16,805 nt of DNA from CBDCZI01 sp965224495 (GTDB taxonomy: Bacteria; Bacteroidota; Bacteroidia; Cytophagales; JAAEPT01): assembly GCA_965224495.1 (NCBI GenBank), contig CBDCZI010000028.1:1-16805 (forward strand). The letters run 5' to 3'. Both the position numbers and the translations under genes were made by a program. The notes beneath the pieces are model-generated. The model did no database searches. It had not been told where the DNA came from and saw nothing but the letters and a program-made list of their open reading frames with translations. Below, in pieces: positions 6,466-14,772 of this stretch; positions within the stretch are counted from its first letter, which is position 1; each line of letters begins with the position of its first letter.

Positions 6466-7803
6466 ATGGCATCAAAACTTTGGCAAAAATCATACAGTAC
6501 AGAAAAAAGAATTGAAGACTTTACCGTTGGAAATGATGCTCAATTAGATATGGCGTTAGCACCTTACGACGTACAAGGTTCTCTTGCTCATATCGAAATG
6601 TTGGAAAGTATCAACTTACTTGAAAAAGAAGAGTTAACCATTCTTCAAAAAGAATTAAAGAATATTTATAAGGAAATACTTGATGAAGAGTTTGTTATCG
6701 AAGAAGGTGTTGAAGACATTCATTCGCAAGTAGAGATGCTTTTAACACAACGCTTAGGTGACGTAGGGAAAAAAATTCATTCCGGACGCTCAAGAAACGA
6801 CCAAGTTTTAGTGGATTTGAAGCTTTATATCAGAGCACAATTAAAAACTACGGTCGAACAAACAAAGCAACTTTTTGATAAGTTCACTGCTTTAAGCGAA
6901 AAATTTAAAGACGTTTATATACCAGGTTACACACACTTACAAGTAGCTATGCCTTCTTCGTTTGGCATGTGGTTTGGTGCTTACGCCGAAAGTTTGGCTG
7001 ACGATATGAATATGTTATTGGCAGCTTACAAAATAGCCAATAAAAACCCTTTAGGTTCGGCTGCAGGTTATGGTTCGTCTTTTCCTTTAGACCGTCAGAT
7101 GACAACTGGTTTATTAGGTTTCGCAGACTTAAACTACAATGCTGTTTACGCACAAATGAGCCGTGGAAAGACAGAAAAATTAGTCAGTATGGCATTGGCA
7201 TCTGTAGCCTCTACCCTCTCTCGTATGTCTATGGACGTTTGTTTGTATATGAGTCAAAACTTTGGTTTCTTAACTTTCCCTAAAGAGTTGACGACAGGTT
7301 CGAGTATTATGCCTCATAAAAAAAACCCCGACGTTTTTGAAATTATGAGAGGTAAATGCAACCGTATTGCTGCTTTACCCAACGAAATAACCATAATGAC
7401 AACCAACTTGCCTTCAGGTTACCACCGTGAAATGCAGTTGATAAAAGAAGGCTTTTTCCCCGCATTTAATACGTTGAATGAATGCTTAGAAATGGCCGAA
7501 TTTATGTTTGACCACATCATTGTTACAGATAATATTTTGAAAGACGAAAAATATAAATATGTATTTAGCGTTGAAGTAGTCAATGATTTGGTATTGAAAG
7601 GCGTACCTTTTAGAGATGCTTACAAACAAGTTGGAGAAGCGATTGACAATGATAAATTTGAACCATTAAGAGAAATCAACCACAGCCATGAAGGCAGTAT
7701 CGGTAACTTATCATTAGATAAAATAACAGAAAGTATGAATAATACTTTAAAAGAATTTGGGTTTGATACAACAGGAAAAGCCATTGAAAAACTAATTAAA
7801 TAA
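6466..7803 (+). CDS. argH: Argininosuccinate lyase
   Basis: This enzyme cleaves argininosuccinate to arginine and fumarate, the last step of arginine biosynthesis, in the cytoplasm. The 445-residue protein has the hallmarks of the fumarase/aspartase superfamily lyases: HSGRSRND at 105-112, YTHLQVAMP at 155-163 with the conserved His157, PLGSAAGYGSSFPLDR at 195-210, and the signature GSSIMPHKKNP at 278-288, which supplies the catalytic serine loop. The start is the ATG at 6466 (MASKLWQKSY, the standard N-terminus). A TTG start 30 bases upstream would add unconserved residues and is rejected. No other arg genes are nearby. The S8 peptidase begins 23 bases downstream, so the two may share a transcript. 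Confidence 0.96.
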   Translation: MASKLWQKSYSTEKRIEDFTVGNDAQLDMALAPYDVQGSLAHIEMLESINLLEKEELTILQKELKNIYKEILDEEFVIEEGVEDIHSQVEMLLTQRLGDVGKKIHSGRSRNDQVLVDLKLYIRAQLKTTVEQTKQLFDKFTALSEKFKDVYIPGYTHLQVAMPSSFGMWFGAYAESLADDMNMLLAAYKIANKNPLGSAAGYGSSFPLDRQMTTGLLGFADLNYNAVYAQMSRGKTEKLVSMALASVASTLSRMSMDVCLYMSQNFGFLTFPKELTTGSSIMPHKKNPDVFEIMRGKCNRIAALPNEITIMTTNLPSGYHREMQLIKEGFFPAFNTLNECLEMAEFMFDHIIVTDNILKDEKYKYVFSVEVVNDLVLKGVPFRDAYKQVGEAIDNDKFEPLREINHSHEGSIGNLSLDKITESMNNTLKEFGFDTTGKAIEKLIK

Positions 7804-7826
7804 AGAATACCTTATAAACTACAACT

Positions 7827-9458
7827 ATGACATTCATCAAAATAATAGCATTCCCACTTGCTCTGTCGTTGAGTATTGGTTCGTTTGCACAAGAAGCACC
7901 AAAAACTGCCAACTGGCAAAACGAAAAAAAATTAGGTATGTGTACCGATAAGGCGTACAAATCTATTTTGAAAAAGAAAAAATCAACAACGGTTATTGTT
8001 GCTGTTTTAGATTCGGGTGTTGATATCGAACACGAGGATTTGAAAGATAAAATATGGACAAATAAAGGTGAAATTCCTAACAATGGCATTGATGATGACA
8101 ACAACGGTTACATTGATGATATTCACGGGTGGAGTTTTTTAGGAAACCCTAACGGTGAAAATGTACAATACGATAATTTAGAAATGACTCGTATTTACAA
8201 TAAACTACAGCCAAAATACGATACGTTAGTAAAAAGTGACGTTTCAGCAACCGACATCCAAGAATACGAGTTGTTTTTGGAAGTGAAAGGAAAAATAGAA
8301 GAAAAACAAAGCACTTACAGTAATTCATTAGTACAATACAAAACCTTAGCTCAAAACCTTCCTTTGATTGAGGAAATGATTAACACCAAGTACGGAAAAG
8401 ACATTACAGTAAAAGAATTGAAGAAAATAGAGCCTGAAAATGACCAAGCGGCTTATATTTTACAATTAGGTATTCAAATCAAAGAAGACCCAGAAGGTTT
8501 TAAAGAAGAAATAAAAGATGGCGTTGAGTATTTATCAAATTACTTGAACTACCACATCAACACCGCCTATAACTCAAGAGGTATTGTTGGTGATAACCCT
8601 GCAGATTTTTCTCAAACAAGTTACGGAAACAACGACGTAGAAGGTCCTGATGCTCTACACGGTACACACGTTTCGGGTATTATCGGAGCAACTCGTAACA
8701 ATGCGATCGGTGTAGATGGTGTTGCTGACAATGTACAGATTATGTCTGTTCGTACCGTTCCTGATGGAGATGAACGAGATAAAGACGTAGCCTTGGCCAT
8801 CAGATATGCCGTAGATAATGGAGCAAAAGTAATCAACATGAGTTTTGGGAAAGGTTATTCTCCTTACCAAAAAGAGGTTTATGATGCCATTAAATACGCA
8901 GAGAAGAACGACGTATTGTTAGTTCACGCAGCAGGAAATGACGCAGAAAACGTGGATAATGTACCTAACTTCCCTTCTAACCATTACAAATTTCAAACAA
9001 AAGATTTTACCAATTACTTAACTATTGGGGCTTCTACTCATAATAAAAAAGAGAAAGGTACTTCTACTCATGATAAAAAAGAAAAAACAGAGAGAACAGA
9101 GATACCTGCAAGTTTTTCTAATTTCGGTGTGAAAAACGTTGATATTTTTGCCCCAGGTTACCAGATTTACGCAACGGTTCCTGACAACAAATACAAAGAT
9201 TTACAGGGAACAAGTATGGCAGCACCTATGGTATCAGGTGTAGCAGCCCTTATCAAATCATACTTCCCAGAGTTGACGATGGTAGAGGTGAAAAACATCA
9301 TTTTAGAATCGGCAAAAGACTTGAAAAAGAAAAAAGTACAAGCCCCAGGTAAAGGTGAAGACGATGAAAAAGTATTATTTGGTACGTTGTCTCAAACAGG
9401 TGGTATAGTCAATGTGTACAAAGCAGTAAAATTAGCAAAGAAAAAAACGAAGAAGTAA
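7827..9458 (+). CDS. Exported subtilisin-like serine peptidase (S8 family)
   Basis: This 543-residue secreted endopeptidase has a signal peptide at 1-21 (FIKIIAFPLALSLSIGSFA, cleavage before QEAP). The subtilase triad is complete: Asp62 in VAVLDSGVDIEHEDL, His278 in DALHGTHVSGIIGA, and Ser463 in GTSMAAPMVSG, with the oxyanion Asn371 in HAAGNDAENVD. A long insertion (about residues 100-260), largely charged and helical, separates Asp from His. A DDDNNGYIDD stretch (89-98) looks like a calcium loop. Residues 402-421 hold a tandem duplication (STHNKKEKGT / STHDKKEKTE) encoded by a 30-bp repeat. The protein ends in a Lys-rich tail (LAKKKTKK) without a type IX secretion domain, so a periplasmic location is more likely than the cell surface. 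A terminator follows. Confidence 0.93.
   Translation: MTFIKIIAFPLALSLSIGSFAQEAPKTANWQNEKKLGMCTDKAYKSILKKKKSTTVIVAVLDSGVDIEHEDLKDKIWTNKGEIPNNGIDDDNNGYIDDIHGWSFLGNPNGENVQYDNLEMTRIYNKLQPKYDTLVKSDVSATDIQEYELFLEVKGKIEEKQSTYSNSLVQYKTLAQNLPLIEEMINTKYGKDITVKELKKIEPENDQAAYILQLGIQIKEDPEGFKEEIKDGVEYLSNYLNYHINTAYNSRGIVGDNPADFSQTSYGNNDVEGPDALHGTHVSGIIGATRNNAIGVDGVADNVQIMSVRTVPDGDERDKDVALAIRYAVDNGAKVINMSFGKGYSPYQKEVYDAIKYAEKNDVLLVHAAGNDAENVDNVPNFPSNHYKFQTKDFTNYLTIGASTHNKKEKGTSTHDKKEKTERTEIPASFSNFGVKNVDIFAPGYQIYATVPDNKYKDLQGTSMAAPMVSGVAALIKSYFPELTMVEVKNIILESAKDLKKKKVQAPGKGEDDEKVLFGTLSQTGGIVNVYKAVKLAKKKTKK
9031..9090 (+). repeat. Two-copy 30-bp tandem repeat inside the S8 peptidase gene
   Basis: Copies at 9031-9060 and 9061-9090 both begin CTTCTACTCAT and continue with ATAAAAAAGA-type sequence. 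They differ at a few positions. The period is a multiple of three, so the frame is kept and a charged 10-residue surface loop is doubled in the protein. Confidence 0.9.
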
Positions 9459-9477
9459 GTTCTTACTTCTCTATTAA

Positions 9478-9517
9478 AATAGTCAATCAAATTTGTTTTG
9501 GTTGACTATTTTTTTTT
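9478..9517 (+). terminator. Rho-independent terminator after the S8 peptidase
   Basis: AATAGTCAATCAAA (9478-9491) pairs with TTTGGTTGACTATT (9497-9510), 14 pairs including one wobble, with a short loop and a following T run. A second, shorter hairpin (AGAAGTAAG / CTTACTTCT, 9451-9470) overlaps the peptidase stop codon just upstream. Confidence 0.85.
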
Positions 9518-9527
9518 ACAAGAAAGG

Positions 9528-10062
9528 ATGGAGAAAAGGTTTCCTAAAGACGGAATTTTGATTTCATCTTTGAAAACAACCTTGATAAAAACATTACGGA
9601 GATCTAAATAAAGATGGGCAAGAAGATTGTATCCTTATTATCAAAGAAACAAATAAAAATGAGGTGGTAATCAACCAATTTGGTAAAATAGTGGATCGTA
9701 ACCGAAGAGGTATTATTGTATTGTTACGCACTAAAAACTCGTACTACTTGGCTGTTGAAAATTATACTTGTTTCTCTTCTGAAAATGAAGATGGCGGAGT
9801 GTATTACCCTCCTGAACTTAGCGTAGGTATCGATAAAGGCAAATTAATCATCGGTTATGCGCACGGCAGGTATGGTTTTTGGGAATACAAATTTAGATTG
9901 CAGAACAATGAATTTAAGTTAATTGGCTATGACGAAAGCAACCATTATGGACCAATACTAAAAAAACAAACGAGCATTAACTTTCTGAGCAAAAAGAAAC
10001 TCGTTAGAGTAAATACAAATGAAGACGCCGAAGCTGGTGATGACGTGTTTAAAGATACGTAA
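9528..10062 (+). pseudogene. Decayed gene with a GDLNKDG calcium-loop-like motif
   Basis: The longest open frame uses a GTG at 9664 (132 residues: VINQFGKIVDRNRRGIIVLL, then SSENEDGGVYYPPELS, HGRYGFWEYKFRLQNNEF and SINFLSKKK). The same frame is open upstream to 9589 and there reads HYGDLNKDGQEDCILIIKET, clearly part of the same domain but with no start. Earlier still, pieces in other frames (MEKRFPKDGILISS from 9528, then FENNLDKN) look like the preceding residues broken by at least two frameshifts. The DxNxDGxxD pattern resembles FG-GAP or EF-hand-like calcium loops found in exported Bacteroidota proteins. I know this type only as uncharacterised. The expected signal peptide is missing. A short GTG-started protein could still be made, but an N-terminally truncated, frameshifted pseudogene is the better reading. 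Confidence 0.65.
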
Positions 10063-10270
10063 ATATTGACCTGAAAAAAATGCTTATCCTCTCTGAAATT
10101 AACGGTTTTTGTTTTGAATCGTTAGATATGTCAGTATATTAAAACGCTTCACTATCTTCCTTTGGGTTTTTCAGAACGCAACATAGAAATCACTATTTAA
10201 CTACCTAAAACCGAGACGTACTTTTCGGACGGTATCCTCATATATTATTGATACTACCCTATTGCCCATA

Positions 10271-10304
10271 AAAAAAGCCTCTAATTTTCATTAGAGGCTT
10301 TTTT
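10271..10304. terminator. Bidirectional terminator between convergent genes
   Basis: AAAAAAGCCTCTAAT (10271-10285) pairs perfectly with ATTAGAGGCTTTTTT (10290-10304) around a TTTC loop. The A run on one side and T run on the other make it a terminator on both strands. It ends the minus-strand transporter transcript and anything entering from the plus side. The rest of 10063-10270 shows no gene or clear signal. Confidence 0.92.
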
Positions 10305-10324
10305 ATTGTTTTATAATCGTTAGA

Positions 10325-11755
10325 CTATTTTTCTTCTGCTGCCATTAAATCGGCGATTTTCCCGGCTTTATAACCTTTCCAACCAAACCATAATAAATAA
10401 GCGTAACTAATCAAGCAAAGAACAAAACTGTAACGGTACCCTATTTCATCAGCCAATAGACCTTGAACATAAGGAAGAACAGCACCACCAAGTACCATTG
10501 TAACCATTATACCAGAACCTTTTGACGTATGTTTACCTAATTTTGCAATTCCTAGTGGGAAAATTGCAGGCCACATTACTGAGTTGAACAAACCTACTAA
10601 TACTAATAAGAAAGCTGCTACAGGAATATTAATAGATTGTAATCCTAATTCAAAAGGACTTGGAGTCAATACGATAACTGAAATATCCATTCTTGCAGCT
10701 AAAAAGCCACCAAACATACTCAATGTTACTAAAACTAATGCTACAACCGAAACAATAACTAATAACGTATTTGCTTTAATTTTTTGTCCTACGGCACTAC
10801 CAATAAAACGTCCAATCATAGCTGCTCCCCAGTAGTAAGCTAATAAAGAAGAAGCCATTTTTTCATACAACGTCTTTAAACCTTCTTCACCAGAAACACT
10901 AGATAATAACTCTTCAGGCAATACAATTAAGTTTTGTGAAGTCAAATACAAGACCAATAAAGAACCGATAGCCACTTCTGCTCCTACATAAAAGAAAATT
11001 GCTCCAGCACCTAATTTAAGGTGTAAGAAATCTAATGCACTCGTACCATCATCTACTTTTTCTTCAGTTACTTCTGTAGATAATTTAGGTAATGTTGTGA
11101 AATATAAAACCGCAGCAATAAGTAAAGTCACCAATGCTAAAATAATATAAGGACCTCTTACTGCTTCTGCTTTTGCAGCATTCAACAACAGTTGGTCTCC
11201 ATTAAAGTCTCCTAATGTAAATGGTTTCAAAATGAAGGCTCCACCGATAATTGGCCCGATAAAAGTAGCTGTTGAGTTCAATGCTCCACCTAAGTTTAAC
11301 CTTGAAGCACCTGTTTCTTCAGGTCCTAATGCGATAATGTAAGGGTTAATTGCTACTTGTAGAATCGTAATACCACTTGCCACAACAAATAAGGCAAATA
11401 AGAATACGGCATACAATTGTACAACTGACGCTAATACAAAGAACAATAAACCGAGTCCCATAATCGCCAATGAAATAATAAGCCCTCTTTTGTAACCTAC
11501 CTTTTCAATCAGCATACCTGCTGGGAAAGATAAAACGGCATACGCAATAAAGAAACAAAATTGAATCAACATCGCTTGTGATGCTGTCAAATCAAACAAG
11601 CCTTTCAAACTTGGTATCAATACATCATTTAATACCGTGATAAATCCAATCATAAAGAAAAGACTAATCATTATTGAAAGAGCAAAAGCATAACCTTTAT
11701 TTCCTCCTCCTTCAATTTTAACACCTCCTGATGCTCCAGAACCTGCTCCTGCCAT
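10325..11755 (-). CDS. FucP/NagP-type sugar MFS transporter
   Basis: This 476-residue major facilitator protein with about 12 transmembrane helices belongs to the fucose / glucose-galactose symporter group. A Gly-rich soluble N-terminus (1-22) precedes TM1. The motif MLIQFCFFIAYAVLSFPAGM, followed by a LIEKVGYKRGL loop between TM2 and TM3, is typical of the group, as is the conserved QVAINPYIIALGPEETGASRLNL segment. A charged central loop (about residues 220-240) separates the two halves. It is the next gene after the NagB-LmbE fusion, on the same strand and 85 bases downstream. This suggests that the substrate is N-acetylglucosamine or a related amino sugar (NagP-like). That substrate is inferred from context, not read from the sequence. 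Confidence 0.9.
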   Translation of the reverse strand: MAGAGSGASGGVKIEGGGNKGYAFALSIMISLFFMIGFITVLNDVLIPSLKGLFDLTASQAMLIQFCFFIAYAVLSFPAGMLIEKVGYKRGLIISLAIMGLGLLFFVLASVVQLYAVFLFALFVVASGITILQVAINPYIIALGPEETGASRLNLGGALNSTATFIGPIIGGAFILKPFTLGDFNGDQLLLNAAKAEAVRGPYIILALVTLLIAAVLYFTTLPKLSTEVTEEKVDDGTSALDFLHLKLGAGAIFFYVGAEVAIGSLLVLYLTSQNLIVLPEELLSSVSGEEGLKTLYEKMASSLLAYYWGAAMIGRFIGSAVGQKIKANTLLVIVSVVALVLVTLSMFGGFLAARMDISVIVLTPSPFELGLQSINIPVAAFLLVLVGLFNSVMWPAIFPLGIAKLGKHTSKGSGIMVTMVLGGAVLPYVQGLLADEIGYRYSFVLCLISYAYLLWFGWKGYKAGKIADLMAAEEK

Positions 11756-11787
11756 AATAGTAATTTTTAGTTAATAATAAATAAAAT

Positions 11788-11799
11788 CCCACAAGTGGG
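11788..11799 (-). promoter_or_regulatory. Second stem-loop in the nagB-transporter gap
   Basis: CCCAC / GTGGG with a two-base loop, followed on the minus strand by ATTTTATTTATT. It lies 32 bases before the transporter start. On its own it is short. Together with the preceding hairpin it makes a double stem-loop leader for the transporter cistron. Confidence 0.4.
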
Positions 11800-11808
11800 T
11801 AATAAAAT

Positions 11809-11833
11809 AGGGAACCTACAAAGTAAGTTCCCT
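11809..11833 (-). terminator. Intercistronic stem-loop after the nagB fusion (partial terminator or processing hairpin)
   Basis: Read on the minus strand, AGGGAACTTAC pairs with GTAGGTTCCCT around a three-base TTT loop, an 11-bp stem with one wobble, followed by ATTTTATT. It begins 7 bases after the fusion gene ends. The U-rich stretch is interrupted, so it would be a leaky terminator or an mRNA-stabilising hairpin that lets the upstream enzyme be made in excess over the transporter. Confidence 0.6.
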
Positions 11834-11840
11834 AAATGAT

Positions 11841-13763
11841 TTAAAAGAAATAACGTTTAAACGCTTCAATAGCTGCGTATTCTGACAAACCTAAGTCATT
11901 GAATTTATCAGCCGTTTCGCTGTTTCTTTCCTCTGCTCTTTGCCAAAACTCTCTGCTATCTCCACCTTGGAATACCACACCATCTTTTTGAGATTGGTGC
12001 TTAAAAATTCCGTGACGTTTTTGTAAAACTTGTACAGGTGACATTGGTACAGCCATCTCTATTTCGTGGATTCCCCACTCTTCCCAAGCACCTCTGTACA
12101 ACCAAACCCAGCAATCTTCCATAAATGGTTTCGCTTTTAAGTTGTCAACAGCTGCAAAAATTGCATCTAAACAAACCTTATGCGTACCGTGTGGGTCAGC
12201 CAAATCTCCTGCTGCAAATATTTGTTGTGGCTTAATATCCTCAATCAATTTTGCTACAATAGCAATATCTGCCTCTCCTAATGGATTTTTCTTAACCGTT
12301 CCTGTTTCGTAGAAAGGTAAATCTAAGAAATGAATATTTTTATCTTCAACACCCACAAAACGACAAGTCGCCTTAGCCTCACTTCTTCTTACCAATCCTT
12401 TTATCGCACGAACTTCCTTCGTATCCGAATCGTTCGATTGTTTTTTAGCCTCCGTAGATGCCAAAGCATTCGTTAATAAATTAGAAGAACCTCCTAATTT
12501 CAATTCTTCATTCAAGTCCGTAATAAAATCAGCAAAACGAATAGCTTCATCATCCGAAACAGCAATATTCCCTGAAGTTTGGTAAGCCACGTGTACATCG
12601 TGTCCCTGTTCTACCAAACGAATCAACGTACCTCCCATCGAGATAATATCATCATCTGGGTGCGGACTAAATACCAACACACGTTTTTGAGCAGGTTGTG
12701 CTCGCTCAGGACGAGTCGAATCATCTGCATTTGGTTTCCCTCCTGGCCAACCTGTAATCGTATTTTGCAATTGATTAAATACATTAATATTGATCGCATA
12801 GCAAGAACCATCTTCCGTATCTACCAACAAATCATTCAATCCGTTTTCGTTGTAATCTTTATCTGTCAATTTAAGGATAGGTTTAGCCATTTTACTAGCC
12901 AAATCAATCACAGCCTGACGAATCAATTCGTCCGTCCATTCTATTTTACCAACTATCCAAGGCTTCGCCACTCTTGTCAACTCCGCAGAAGCAGGAGCAT
13001 CCAACACAAACGCACAATTTTCGTGTGTCTGCAAATAAGTAGCAGGATTTGAAGGAGACATATCCTCTTCAACAGATTTAGCGATAATATTCGCTTTTTT
13101 CTCTCCCCAAGCCATCAAGATGACTCTTTTAGCCTCCATTATTTTCTCAACACCCAAAGTAATCGCACGACGAGGTGTTTTATCTAAACCATAAAAATCT
13201 CCTTGCGCATTAATTCTTGTAATCTCATCTAAAGCAATCAAACGTGTTTTTGAAGAAATCAATGACCCACATTCGTTAAAACCAATATGTCCATTACCTC
13301 CAATCCCTAAAATCTGAAGATCCAAACCACCATCAGCCTCTATTCTAGCCTCGTAATTAGCACAATAAGCAATAATCTCATCTTTTGCCAATGTCCCATC
13401 AGGCACATTAAAGTTTCCTTTCGGGATATCCACGTGGTCAAACAATTGCTGTTTCATAAACAACACATAACTTTGCTCCGCATCAGGTTGCATCGGGTAA
13501 TATTCATCAAGATTGTAAGTAATCACATTCTTAAAACTCAATCCCTCTTCTTTATGCAAACGAACCAACTCCGCATAAACAAGTTTTGGCGTTGACCCTG
13601 TAGCCAATCCCAACACACATTTTTGCCCAGCTTTCGCTTTTGATTTTATCAAATCACCAATCTCAGCAGCCACCGCTTTCGAAGCAGTAAGAGCCGTATC
13701 GTAACTGTACGTATTTATTTTCTCAAAGACTCTTTCAGTCTCATTTTCAATTGCTTTAAGCAT
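11841..13763 (-). CDS. nagB: Glucosamine-6-phosphate deaminase fused to a PIG-L/LmbE-type domain
   Basis: The N-terminal domain (about 1-280) is a NagB deaminase, converting glucosamine-6-phosphate to fructose-6-phosphate and ammonia. Visible motifs are the phosphate loop LGLATGSTPKLVY (51-63), YNLDEYYP with Asp86, and GIGGNGHIGFNE with His159 and Glu164. The position equivalent to E. coli Asp141 is Asn, as in many Gram-positive-type homologues. A linker (about 285-358) leads to an LmbE-like metal-dependent deacetylase domain with HPDDD at 368-372 and ADPHGTHKV at 522-530, so its zinc ligands look intact. At 640 residues it matches the fused NagB known from Bacteroidota; the role of the second domain is unsettled. 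The start at 13763 (MLKAIENE) is chosen because the 25 residues upstream (MAYSRWTLRLCR...) are unlike the family. Confidence 0.94.
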   Translation of the reverse strand: MLKAIENETERVFEKINTYSYDTALTASKAVAAEIGDLIKSKAKAGQKCVLGLATGSTPKLVYAELVRLHKEEGLSFKNVITYNLDEYYPMQPDAEQSYVLFMKQQLFDHVDIPKGNFNVPDGTLAKDEIIAYCANYEARIEADGGLDLQILGIGGNGHIGFNECGSLISSKTRLIALDEITRINAQGDFYGLDKTPRRAITLGVEKIMEAKRVILMAWGEKKANIIAKSVEEDMSPSNPATYLQTHENCAFVLDAPASAELTRVAKPWIVGKIEWTDELIRQAVIDLASKMAKPILKLTDKDYNENGLNDLLVDTEDGSCYAININVFNQLQNTITGWPGGKPNADDSTRPERAQPAQKRVLVFSPHPDDDIISMGGTLIRLVEQGHDVHVAYQTSGNIAVSDDEAIRFADFITDLNEELKLGGSSNLLTNALASTEAKKQSNDSDTKEVRAIKGLVRRSEAKATCRFVGVEDKNIHFLDLPFYETGTVKKNPLGEADIAIVAKLIEDIKPQQIFAAGDLADPHGTHKVCLDAIFAAVDNLKAKPFMEDCWVWLYRGAWEEWGIHEIEMAVPMSPVQVLQKRHGIFKHQSQKDGVVFQGGDSREFWQRAEERNSETADKFNDLGLSEYAAIEAFKRYFF

Positions 13764-13868
13764 TTTCTTATTAATTATCTCTTTAAAACTAAATGCAAAT
13801 ACCCGACACAAACGCAAAGTCCATCTCGAATAAGCCACTAATTTATTACTTTTTGATGATATAATTGA

Positions 13869-14363
13869 CTAATCCTCCAATATTTTTGGATAATAATACC
13901 AATCCTTTGAAAAAGTATCTTTTCCAACCATCGCCCAATCCTCTACCGAAGCCGTCAAACACACCATCCCACAAGTCGGCAACCAACCAATATTTGACGC
14001 CGACAAATACTCTACCAGCTCCGTCACCCCAGGATTATGCCCAATAATTAGCAACGTTTCCACCTTTTCATCCACCTCATTATTAATCAAATTCATCAAC
14101 TCAAAAAACGTAGCATCATAAATCGCCTGACGGTAATCCACCTTATCCAAATCAAAAACACCCTGCAACAACAAACTAGCCGTTTCCGAAGTCCTTTTAG
14201 CCAACGAACACAACACATAATCAGGCACAAGACCTATCTCCTTCAATTTTGCTGACATTTTCGGAGCATCCTCCTCGCCCCTCTTATTCAACGGACGAAT
14301 AAAATCAGTCAACCCAGTTTCCCAATCCGATTTTGCGTGTCTTACTATGATTATTTTTTTCAT
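13869..14363 (-). CDS. SixA-like histidine phosphatase
   Basis: This small (164-residue) histidine phosphatase superfamily protein is of the SixA type, predicted to dephosphorylate phosphohistidine or small phosphoesters in the cytoplasm. The RHG-variant motif is RHAKSDWE (8-15) with catalytic His9. The second Arg is in AKRTSETA (Arg57), and the distal His in IIGHNPGVTELVEYL (His109). The length fits SixA. The start is placed at MKKIIIVRHAK. One more Met precedes it, and a further upstream ATG (14408) would add MTKVFLYLGNQFLR, which is not expected for the family. It lies 105 bases upstream of the nagB fusion on the same strand. A transcriptional link is possible, but no functional link is implied. 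Confidence 0.88.
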   Translation of the reverse strand: MKKIIIVRHAKSDWETGLTDFIRPLNKRGEEDAPKMSAKLKEIGLVPDYVLCSLAKRTSETASLLLQGVFDLDKVDYRQAIYDATFFELMNLINNEVDEKVETLLIIGHNPGVTELVEYLSASNIGWLPTCGMVCLTASVEDWAMVGKDTFSKDWYYYPKILED

Positions 14364-14772
14364 CATCCTCAAAAATTGATTTCCTAAATATAAAAAAACC
14401 TTAGTCATTCACACCACCCAACCCTATTAGTCTGTTATTGATTTTCAATAACACTAAAAACTATTATTAGGAACTTCCCCTTTTCGTTGAACTAATTTTT
14501 AAATAGCTGCTTAACTAGTCCAACTTTTTATCGGTAAGAGCATGTTGATGAAGCGGGTAATCAAAAACGAATACTTCATTTTCATATGGTCGAAAGTGAG
14601 TCTTCAAAAGCTCATAAATTAGGAGATCAGCTTAAGCCGATTATTTCACAGAAAAAAAAATAACTATTTATAGTCGAGTAAGCAAGGGGAATTTCTTCGA
14701 CGAACACACTTTATTTATCGACAGTCCAAAAAACGTTTACAACCAAGAGTTAGGTTCTCCTAAACTCGCGAA
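14364..14772. other. Intergenic region with a hairpin and a possible gene remnant
   Basis: This gap of about 400 bases holds no intact gene. A perfect hairpin (GTTATTGA / TCAATAAC, three-base loop, 14434-14452) lies upstream of the SixA-like gene and has no T run. On the minus strand 14515-14631 is an open stretch of 38 codons that looks protein-like (LLKTHFRPYENEVFVFDYPL, then HQHALTDKKLD and a stop). It has no start codon and is preceded by in-frame stops. It may be the C-terminal scrap of a lost gene. I do not recognise it. Confidence 0.4.

Noticed and set aside
12579..13052. 157-codon plus-strand open frame opposite the nagB fusion
   Set aside because: It is the antisense shadow of a strongly conserved coding region, with no domain or start context of its own.
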